Position numbers and translations under genes: made by a program
Shown: positions 1 through 11,700 of the stretch, piece by piece
Layout of the letters: every line of letters starts with the position of its first letter
Position numbering within the stretch: position 1 is the first letter of the stretch
DNA from: Sphaeroforma sirkka
Lineage: Eukaryota > Opisthokonta > Ichthyosporea > Ichthyophonida
DNA: 47,500 bases
Direction of reading: 5' to 3'
Assembly: GCA_001586965.3 (NCBI GenBank)
Contig: LUCW03000032.1
Span: 40,001-87,500 of the forward strand
The notes under the pieces: model-generated
What the model saw: the letters and a program-made list of their open reading frames with translations, nothing else
The model's database searches: none
What the model was told of the DNA's origin: nothing

Positions 1-109
1 GTCGGGAAAACGGTATGAATTGCATCTGAAGCATCGACACGTTACTTAGAAGTATGCACTTCCCTTTCCGTGGTTTAGATCTTGTTGGTTGCTACTATAC
101 CGTCTCCAT

Positions 110-142
110 GTCTCAAAATATATCAGTATTCCAATATGTATT

Positions 143-197
<55 letters not shown>

Positions 198-208
198 ATC
201 AATATGTA

Positions 209-239
<31 letters not shown>

Positions 240-454
240 AGTATATACGTTTATGCGTATATGTGAATATATATATATATATATAACAAATAATGTGTGT
301 GTATGTGTGTGTGTGTATGTGTGTAATTTTTTGTGCAGGTATATATGTTTTTTTATGTATATATATACTTATATATCATATATATATATATATATATATA
401 TGCGTGTGTGTTTAGGTATGTATGTATATTTACTATATATATGTGTGTGTGTGT

Positions 455-511
<57 letters not shown>

Positions 512-720
512 ATAGGTGTGTATGTCTGTGCGTGTGTGTGTGTGTGTATTTCTGTGTGTCTGTACCTGTCTGCATACCTGTGTGTGCATTGGCATGTTTA
601 CATGTAAATCTCATACTTATTTTTGTTAGTGCGTGTTATTTTTTTGGTTTATTGTATAGCGGTAGTACCTTGTACGTTTTTTCTTATTACATATGTATAA
701 ATCAATGCCAATTTCACCTC
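110..720. repeat. AT/GT microsatellite tract upstream of the ABCB7-like gene
   Basis: Alternating (TA)n and (TG)n runs fill about 140-560, followed by plain AT-rich sequence to about 960. The open frames here on both strands are simple repeats read as Tyr-Ile, Cys-Val or Thr-His strings, so I call no gene. I see no recognisable promoter element. The region presumably includes the 5' flank and leader of the gene starting at 963. Confidence 0.85.
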
Positions 721-962
721 GGTTGTGTTCCAATTTGAATATTAGGAATGGCTGCTTTCTGATACATTTAATGCCGAATACTGAACCTCATTTGAATTCA
801 GCAACTGACAGTCATAGCAAACAAACTGTGACGAATTGCAAACCATTTATTCACCCGACACACTTGGTTGATGGAATTTGATTCTAACACGCCACTGCCA
901 CCCCCTTAATCTACCTACTTAAATACACCTACCTAACCTACCCACCACAGACCCACCTGGCC

Positions 963-3437
963 ATGCGGAGTACTTTTCAGTCCACCAGGGTCGTGCGATC
1001 CATCCAAAGCTCACCACCACAAACCCACGTACACACCTTCGCACACACACACACACACCCACACCCACACACAACAGCGAGAATACACACACACGCGTAC
1101 ACACCCATCAAGTCCATTGGCGTCGCAGGTAGGGGTGTGCTGTCACACCCAATCACTCGAGGAGTAGCCAATCGAGTGAACAAACCGCTCATAGAGAAGA
1201 CGGTCAAAGTAGTCGATACAGAGGTGGAGGCGGATTTCCACATCGTCAAGAAGTTGGTAAGTACTTGTTTGATTGTGCACGTGCATGTGTGTGTGTGTGT
1301 TAATGCATGCATGTGTGTATGCTAATTCATGCATGTGTGTTTGTTAATCCATGCATGTGTGTGTGTTAATCCATGCATGTGTGCGTGTTAATCCATGCAT
1401 GTGTGCGTGTCAATCCATGCATGTGTGTGTGTTCTTCCATGCATGTATGTATATTATTCCATGCATGTGCGTATGTTAATGCATACATGTGCGTATGTTA
1501 TCCATGCATGTGCGTATGTTAATCCATGCATGTGCGTATATTAATCCATGCATGTGTGTGTGTTAATCTATGCATGTGTGTATATTATTCTATGCATGTG
1601 TGTATGTTAATCCATGCATGATATGTGTTAATCCATGCATGTGCGTATGTAAATCCATGAATGTGTGTGTTAATCCATGCATTTGTGTATGTTAATCCAT
1701 GCATTTGTGTGTGCTAATCCATGCATGTGTGTGTGCTAATCCATGCATGTATGTATATTAATCCATGCATGTGTGTGTGCTAATCCATGCATGTGCGTAT
1801 ATTAATCCATGCATGTGTGTGTGTTAATCCATGCATGTGTATATATTATTCCATGCATGTGTGTATGTTAATCCATGCATTATATGTGTTAATCCATGCA
1901 CGTGTGTATATTAGTTCATGCATGTGTGTGTCAATCCATGCATGTGCGTATATTAATCCATGCATGTGTGTGTTAATCCATGCATGTTCGTATGTTAATC
2001 CATGAACGTTTGTGTTAATCCATGCATGTGCGTATATTAATCCATGCATGTTGAGTATGTTATTATGTGCATGTTATGTATTAATTCATGAATCTGCATA
2101 CGTTAATCTATGCATGTGTGTATATTATTCCATGCATGTGCGTATGTTAATCCATGCATCTTATGTGTTAATCCATGCATTTGTGTATGTTTGTCCATGC
2201 ATTTTTGTGTGTTAATCTATGCATGTGTGTGTGTTAATCCATGCACGTGTGTATATTATTCCATACATGTGAGTGTGTTAATCCATGCATGTGCGTATAT
2301 TAATCCATGCATGTGTGTGTGGTAGTCCATGCATGTGTGTATATTATTCCATGCATGTGTGTATGTTATTCCATGCATGTTATGTGTTAATCCATGCATG
2401 TGCGTATGTTAATACATGCATGTATGTGTTTTAATCCATGCATGTGCGTGTATTATTCCATGCATATGTGTGTGCTAATGTATTAATCCATGCATGTGTG
2501 TGTGCTAATTCATGCATGTGCGTATGTTAATCCATACATGTGTGTGTGTTATAATCCATGCATGTGTGTTTATTATTCCATGCATGTGTGTATGTTAATC
2601 CATGCATGATATGTGTTAATCCATGCATGTGCGTATATTATTCCATGCATGTGTGTGTGTTAATCCATGCATGTGTGTGTATTATTCCATGCATTTGTGT
2701 ATGCTAATCCATGCATGTTATGTGTTAATCCATGCATGTGCGTATGTTAATTCATGCACGCGTCCTGTTGCCTGTACCCGTCCATCCCTTGCAGTAGACT
2801 ATCACTAACTTAGTTCAATTGCTTATACCGTCCCGTGCCTGTGACTTACCTACCATCTCACCTGTCTACCTGCGTAGGCTAAGTATTTATGGCCCAAAGG
2901 TAAAGTGGGTCTGAAAGTCCGTGTCATCGCCGCCTTGGGAGCCTTGGTTTTCGCTAAGGTGAGTCAATCCCTACGAGATGTTGTCGGTGAATGAAGTAGA
3001 AATGATTTAAGGTTTACGGTTTAGGGCTTTATAATGTTTACGGTTTAAGTTTTTATGTTTAGGGTTTTGCAAGGTTTAGGGTTTTACAATATTTACGGTT
3101 TAGGGTTATATAAAGTTTAGGGTTTAGGATTGTAAGTACCTTCTAGTTATTTTTTCTTCTTTTGAAGTCATTGGTTCGTTCTCAAGTGCCTCGTGTCACT
3201 CGCACATCACTCGTGTCTAAACGTAATAACCATTGCGTATCAGTGCCACGCATCTGCTACTGGTTCCTGTACCACCGAGTCGCCTCTCAGATGGGCGTTA
3301 AACTGCCTTTGGCCCATTGCGTTTACGTGTTTCTGGTCCGCTATTCCTGCTTGGTCATTCCGTTGACATGTACAGGTGTTGAAGCGTCTCAACGCACCTT
3401 ACTGCTTGCTCTCACACCGTTCCTCCCTTTCTCTACA

Positions 3438-3501
<64 letters not shown>

Positions 3502-6500
3502 ATGTTCAATCAATCGTCCGCGTACTTGAGTACATCCCTACACCCCTCATCGCAACCGTGTGGCCATGTTTCTGTGTTCTTTTGTGTATATCTCTTCTAA
3601 AGATCTCCTGTGTCTGTGTGTGTGTGTGTGTGTGTGTGCTGGTGTGTGTGTGCTGGTGTGTGTTGGGTGTTGTATGTACTATGTTGTTGTGCTATGTTGT
3701 TGTGCAGGTTATAAATGTCATGACGCCCTTCTACTTCAAACAAGCCATCGACGAACTGAACATCGACGTGTCCGGTGCCACAGGCAACGTTGTCTTCACT
3801 ACAGCTGGGGCGCTGATCATCTCATGTATGTAAGATAACCCCTAAAACCCTAATGTTACCTACATCTGTGCACAGGTGTGCTGTGATCATCTCCTGTCTG
3901 TAAGATATGTGTGGTATCTACTGTTTATTTATATTAGTATCTATTAAACTTTTATATCTGATATGTCTTGTTGTTTATATATAAGTATCTAAAATACTTC
4001 TGTATCTGATATGTCCTGTTGTTCATACATATGTATCTAATATACTTCTGTATCTGATATGTCCTGTTGTTCATACATATGTATCTAATATGCTTCTGTA
4101 TCTGATATGTCCTGTTGTTTACATATATGTATCTATTACAATTCTGCATCTGCTATGTCCTGTTATTTATACATAAGAATATAATATATTTCTGTATCTG
4201 ATATGTCCTGTTATTTACACATAAGTATCTAATATACTTCTGTATCTGATATGTCCTGTTGTATATACAGATGGTTTGGCTCGTCTGGGTGCCAGTTTCT
4301 TCGGTGAGCTTCGTTCGGCCCTCTTCACTGCAGTATCGCAAAACGCCATCCGCAAAGTCGCAGGTGAAACGTTTTCGCATCTGCACCGATTGGACCTGAA
4401 CTATCACTTGACTCGCAAAACGGGTGCACTCAGCAAAGCCATTGACAGGTACATACGTACACACACATACGCACACACACATACGCACACACACATACGC
4501 ACACACACATACGCACACACACATACGTACACACGCCTCCATACGTGCGTATGTCCTTTCGGTCTAGTCTGGCACAACACCCATAGATGCTTAGTGAAAT
4601 ATGAGCAGCTTTACATCATTCCGTTGGTCCATACGTGTGTATGTTCTGTCGGTTATACAAGCGTGTCTATTATACAAGCATGTCTATTAGTATGTTAGGC
4701 TATACAAGCGTGTCTATTAGTATATTAGGTTATATAAGCGTGTCTATATGTATATAAAGTTATACAAGCGTATCTATTGGTATATTAGGTTATATAATAT
4801 AAGCGTGTCTAGTACTATATTACCTCACACTCCTACTACACTAGCACACACACCTACTATACTAACACACACACCTACTATACTAACACACACACCTACT
4901 ATACTAACCCACACACCTACTATACCAACTCATACACCTACTATACTAACCCACACACCTCTTATTCTAACCCACACACCTGCAGGGGTTCGAGAGGTAT
5001 CAGCTTCATCCTGGGCGCCATTCTCTTCAACATTGTACCAACTGCACTTGAGTTGGGGATGGTGACGTCAATCCTCACTTACAACTACGGCGTGTCTTTC
5101 GCCGGAGTTACCTTGGTAAGGCTCAAACACACACACTGACCTGGCTCAGGATGTTATGCATACATGCTATGTGTCATCGTAGGATCATCGTAGGTGTTGT
5201 TATTTCAATTTATGCATCGAGTCTTTGATCGGGAGATACTCGCGTGCTTGGCTGTGTATGCGCGTTTGTATATTTATAGTCGTTTGCATGCATATAATTG
5301 ATGTATACAAGTCTATTAGTGCTTATGTATGTATATATATATATATAAGCATAGCCACCATCCAAAATCCCCCGAGTGCGATGCAGCAGTGGGGATAGGC
5401 CTCTTCAGACCTCTAATCGACATCAGTACTCATCTCATACCTCTCCTTCCCTTTCCTCTGTACAACCACTCCCCACACACTCACTCACCCACTCATACAC
5501 ACTCACTCACTCACTCACTCTCTCACACACATACACTCACTCACTCACTCACTCACATACACTCACTCACTCACTCACTCACTCACTCACTCATTCACTC
5601 ACTCATATACACTCACTCACTCACTCACTCACTCACTCACTCACATACACTCGCTCACTCACTCACTCACTCACACTCACATACACTCACTCACTCACAC
5701 TCACATACACTCACTCACTCACACTCACATACACTCACTCACTCACACTGGTTGCTTGCTGCAGTCGTGCATCACTGTCTACACCGGACTGACTCTGTGG
5801 ATCACGCAATGGCGAGTGAGACTGCGGCGACAGATGAACAACGCAGACAACGCAGGAGGCACACTTGCAGTAGACTCGCTGCTCAACTATGAAACAGTCA
5901 AGTACTTCAACATGGAGACACACGAGGCACATGTAAGTACACCACGGTGTAAGCATAGCACGCAGCACAAGCAGATGTCAAGGGAAAGGATAGTATATCT
6001 CATCACATACAAATGGATGTATGCACGCTACACAGTACAAGTAATGTATATACACGGGACACAGACCACGTCAAAGGAAAGTATAGTACGTCTCATCATG
6101 TACAAATAGATGTAATAACCACGGTACACAGACCACGCCAAGGGAAAGTATAGTACGTCTCATCATGAATGGATGTAATAACCACGCTACACAGTACAAG
6201 TAGATGTATATTCACGGTACACACACCACGCCAAGAGAAAGTATAGTACGTCTCATCATGTACGAATGGATGTAATAACCACGCTACACAGTACAAGTAG
6301 ATGTATATGCACGGTACACAGACAACGCCAAGAGAAAGTATAGTACGTCTCGTCATATTTTCTTGTATGCCCATATACATATGTGTGTGTGTGTGTGCGT
6401 CTACCTATATACGGTAATCGTGTATATTGACATAGTACTTGTTTTCATATTTATATATGTAGATGTGTTCGTGAAAAGACATGTACGTCGTCTATACAAG

Positions 6501-8697
6501 CATACATACACATGCACATATACGTACGCTAGCGAATGTATGTAAGCATTTATATTCACAAATATGAGTGTACAGCCAATGCATACGCTTCACATATAGA
6601 TCAGATATCGAGTGTCTTGGCGGGTAGTTAGATGTGGGTGTACATATGAGTGTAACACCAATATATACCCTATGCACCCACTTTAAAACACACTACAATA
6701 CAGTACATTACATTACACTGTATCGCATTGTATTGCGTTACACTACATTACGTACCATTCCATTACCTAATATCACACTCCCTTCCATGTCCTCGATTAC
6801 ATTGTATTGTATTGCGTTACACTACATTACGTACCATCCCATTACCTAATATCACATTACATTACTTTCCCTATTACCTGATATCATACTCCATTCCATA
6901 TCCCCCCTCATGTAGAGATACGACAAGTGCCTGGCTAGCTATGAGTCCGCCGCCAACAAAGTGTTCACGAGTCTGGCGCTGCTGAACTGGTCACAGAATG
7001 CCGTGTTCAGTGTGTCACTGTCAATTATGATGTTACTCGCAGGACACGGGGTACAGCAGGGCACACTGACTGTGGGAGATGTGGTGTTTGTTAAGTAAGT
7101 GTGTATGTGTGTGGGTAGTCACATTTGGAGATGTGGTGTTTGTTACGTAAGTGTGTGGGTGGGTGTAAGTGTGTGGGTAGTCACATTGGGAGATGTGGTG
7201 TTTGTTAAGTAAGTGTGTAAGTGTGTGGGTGGGTGTGGGTGTGTGTAGGTGTGTGTACTCACATGTTCACCTCTTTCTACTGTGGTCACGTGTTTGTGTC
7301 ATACGAGTGGTGTGGGTGCATATGTGCACCTGCAAAGCAGTCTAGCGAGTAAGCTTTGATGTGGTGTTTGTTGAGTAAGTGTGTAAGTGTGTGGGTGTGT
7401 GTAGGTGTGTGTACTCACATGTTCACCTCTTTCTACTGTGGTCACGTGTTTGTGTCATACGAGTGGTGTGAGTGCATATGTGCACCTGCAAAGCAGTCTA
7501 GCGAGTAAGCATTTGTGTACACATGCTTAATAAACAGTCCTATACACATGCTTGACAAACATTCCTATACACATGCTAAACAAACATTCCTATACACATG
7601 CTTAATATACTTTTCTATACACATGCTTAAAGAACATTCCTATACACATGCTTAATCTACATTCTTATACACATGCCTCATAAACATTCCTATACACATG
7701 CTTAACAACCATTCCTATAACCATGGGTAATAAACATTTCTATACACATGCTTAATAAACATTCCTATGCACATGCTTAACAAACATACCTATACACATG
7801 CGTAATAAACATTGCTATACACATGCTTAATAAACATTCCTATGCACATGCTTAGTATACATTCCTATGCACATGCTTAATATACATTCCTATACTCATG
7901 CTTAATAAACATTCCTATACACATGCTTAATAAACATTCCTTATACACATGCTTTTTAAACATTCCTATACACATGCTTAATATACATTCCTACACACAT
8001 GCTTGACAAACATTCCTATACACTTGCTTAATATACATTCCTATACACATGCTTATTAAGCATTCCTATGTTGTGGTATGGCTTTGCAGCGGTTTGTTAT
8101 TCCAGCTGTCCTTGCCCTTGAATTTCTTGGGCACCGTCTATCGCGAGATCCGTCAAAGTCTCATTGACATGAACACGCTCTTCACTCTCCTCGAGCTGCA
8201 CCCGGGAATCCAGGTACGGCGGACACGTAGGACAATTTAGGTCCATTTTTGTAACAGTAGAGGACGCTCTGTGTCTAGTCATAAGACACGTAGGACAATT
8301 TAAGTCCATTTTTGTAGCAATCGAGGACACTCTGTGTCTAGTCATAAGTTACAATGGCTGTATCGATTGTCTTTTTTTGGGTCGGTTGGGTCTATTCTGT
8401 GCCATAAGATGAATACATACATACACATGCACTCACACACATTCATGGGAGATATTGTCTTAAGCTGTGTGTTTTTCACTTCACACCCCTGGTAGAGCAC
8501 CCCCGGAGCACCTCAGCTGAAGCAGCCAATCAAAGGACAAGTCACTTTCGATGACGTCATGTTCGGCTACACCAAGGACAAGAACATACTCAACGGTATG
8601 TTATCTGTGTACTCTCATGCGTGGGTGTAGTGTGTGTGATGGTAAGTGATCTGTGTACTCTCATGCGTGGGTGTAGTGTTTGTGATGACAAGTGATC

Positions 8698-8734
<37 letters not shown>

Positions 8735-11700
8735 ATGTATATATATATAAGTTTTAGGATTGTCTCTCTGCGCAGATGAGTGTTGTGTCTGTGTATTTAT
8801 GTGTGTCTATATATATTTCTGTGTCTGTGTCTATATATGTGTCTGTGTCTGTGGCTCCAGTAGGCGCCCAGTGTCTTCACACGTACCGTATGCCAAGAGT
8901 ATAAGACAAGTTAATCTGTCAACGCAGCACAATATAGGCACACACATCCCCACACCACCGGCGAACTAATAAGCGTAGAACAAGCGGCCACCTCACACAG
9001 ACTGTTGCTAAACCAAAGTACATGTCACAAGACACAAGGATAATTACGTCGCAGCTGCTGAAGATACTTTACATCACAGTCGACCGGACTCACATGGTCA
9101 CACACATCTACTGTATATACCGTTTCTGTCCCGTTTGGGTTTATCACCACTAGCCCTAAATAAACTGCTTTTATCCCCTTTGGGTTTATCACCACCATCC
9201 CTAAGTAAACCGTTTCTGTCCCATTTAGGTTTATCGTACACCATCCCCGCGGGTCACAAAGTGGCATTTGTGGGCGCCAGTGGCTGTGGCAAGTCAACTA
9301 TCCTTCGGCTCATCTTCCGATTCTTCGACCCGTCCACTGGTCAGATCAAAATAGACGGACAGAACATCAAGGACATTGATGTGGACTCTCTCAGGCGCTG
9401 TATAGGTGTGGTGCCGCCGTGTGTGTGTGTGTGCGTGTGTGTGTTATGTACATTTGTGTATGTGTGTGTGCGTGTGTGTGTGTATTTATGTGCGTGAGTG
9501 TATATTTATGTACGTTTGTGTATGTATATGTGCGTGTGTGTATATTTATGTACGTTTGTGTATGTATATGTGCGTGTGTGTGTATTTATGTACGTTTGTG
9601 TATGTGTGTATTTATGTAGTCAGATCAAGACAGACGGACAGAACATCAAAGACATTGATGACAACTCTCTCAGGCGTTGAATAGGTGTAGTGCCGCAGGT
9701 ATGTGTATGTGCGTGTGTGCGTGTATTTATGTATGTTTGTGTATATGTGTGTGCGTGTGTGTGTGTTTGTGTGTTTATATACGTCTGTGTATGTGTATGT
9801 GCGTGTGTGCGTGTATTTATGTATGTTTGTGTATGTGTGTGTGCGTGTGTGTGTTTATGTACGTCTGTGTATGTATATGTGCGTGTGTGCATTTATATAT
9901 GTTTGTGTATGTGTGTGTGCGTGTGTGTGTTTATGTACGTTTGTGTCTAGATTCATAGTGGTATATTGACTCATGGGGTTGTGTCTACATATGAATTTGA
10001 TACATAATGAAATATTGACCATGTACTTCTTGTCTGAGCTATGTTTTCCCAGTATTAGGTATTGGTAGAAACAGCATGATTTCTTAGTGGATAACAAAAC
10101 GTATATAACGCGTACAGGGTCTACATAAGCGGATGCGTTTGCCTGCTGTCTCATAGACGTTCAGTGTCCGTGTTCTTGTAATTTCAGCGTACGTTATGTT
10201 TTACATGTTGTCATAACTATATGTAGTGAATAATCCCTTATCACGTACACCCTCAGATACATAAGTTACATACTGCCACACCGGTATGTAGTGAATAGTC
10301 CCGTATCACGTACACCCTCAGATACATGTTACATGCTGTCACACCGGTATGTAGTGAATAATCCCGTGTCACGTACACCCTCGGATACATATGTTACATG
10401 TTGTCACACCTATATGTAGTGAATACTCCCTACACCCTAAACCCAAAACCCTAAAATCCCGTACACTCTAACACAGGACACAGTGTTGTTCAATGAAACA
10501 CTGTACTACAACATAGCTTACGGCAACATGAATGCGTCCCATGAGGAGGTTATCGAAGCCGCAAAGATGGCTGATCTCCACAAAACAGTCATGACCTTTC
10601 CCGATGTAAGTATATGTGTGCATGACTACACGTGCATCTATAACCCCTTATCATTGTTATGATAGTCTTGGCAGTTTCCCTTGTTATTGTTATGATAGTC
10701 TTGGCAGTCATCTACACTTGTGCTATTGAGCCATGTCTTATATTGCTATATATGATGCATGACTATACGTGCATGTATAAGCCCTTGTTATTGTTATGAT
10801 AGTCTTGTATGATGCATGACTACACTTGTAAGTATAAACGCGTGTTATTGTTATGATACTCTTGGCAGCCATCTTCAGTTGTACTATTGAGCCATGTCTT
10901 ATATTGCTTTATATGATGTATGACTACACGTGCATGTATAAGCCCATGCTATTGTTATGATACTCTTGGCAGTCATCTACAGTTGTACGGTTGTGGTGCG
11001 GTTGTGATACTCGTCACACTTAGTCTGTTGAGTAACATTGAGTTGAGTATATACCGAAATTGGCTTAAATTGGCTTAAATTGACATTTTAAAGTTAACGC
11101 GAATCTCTGTCGCAAATCATAGCAATCCATCCCGATTGCATAGATGCTTCCTAATTCTGCTCCCTTGTACATTACATGCCTTTCAATTACAGAAATACGA
11201 TACACATCCTTGTACATGCTTATCAATTACAGAAATACGATACACATCCTTGTACATGCTTATTAATTACAGATATACGATACACATGTGGGTGAGATAC
11301 TTCCTAATTCTACTCCCTTTCACATGCTTATTAATTACAGAAATACGATACACATGTGGGTAACATACTTCCTAATTCTGAACTCTTGTACATTACATGC
11401 TTATCAATTACAGAAATACGATACACATGTGGGTGAGATACTTCCTAATTCTACTCCCTTGTACATTACATGCTTCTTAAATACAGAAATACGATACACA
11501 TGTGAGTGAGAAGCTTGCTAGTTCTGCTCATTTGTACATTACATGCTTATCAATTACAGAAATACGATACACATGTGGGTAAGATACTTCCTAATTCTGA
11601 ACTCTTGTACATTACATGCTTATCAATTACAGAAATACGATACACATGTGGGTGAGATACTTCCTAATTCTACTCCCTTGTACATTACATGCTTCTTAAA

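Noticed and set aside
89-738. Several open frames of 60-160 codons on both strands
   Set aside because: They are translated TA/TG microsatellites (Tyr-Ile, Cys-Val, Thr-His strings) with no conserved sequence.
1290-2760. Regular array that could be mistaken for a CRISPR
   Set aside because: Units of about 21 bp have no unique spacers, the host is a eukaryote, and the array fills a spliceosomal intron.
3162-3833. Long open frame running in frame into exon 3 of the ABCB7-like gene
   Set aside because: Most of it is intron 2, including a microsatellite. The real acceptor TGTGCAG at 3701-3707 and homology begin only at exon 3.
5329-5892. Open frame over exon 6 with Ser-Leu-Thr-His repeats
   Set aside because: It is the wrong frame relative to exon 6 and reflects an (ACTC)n microsatellite.
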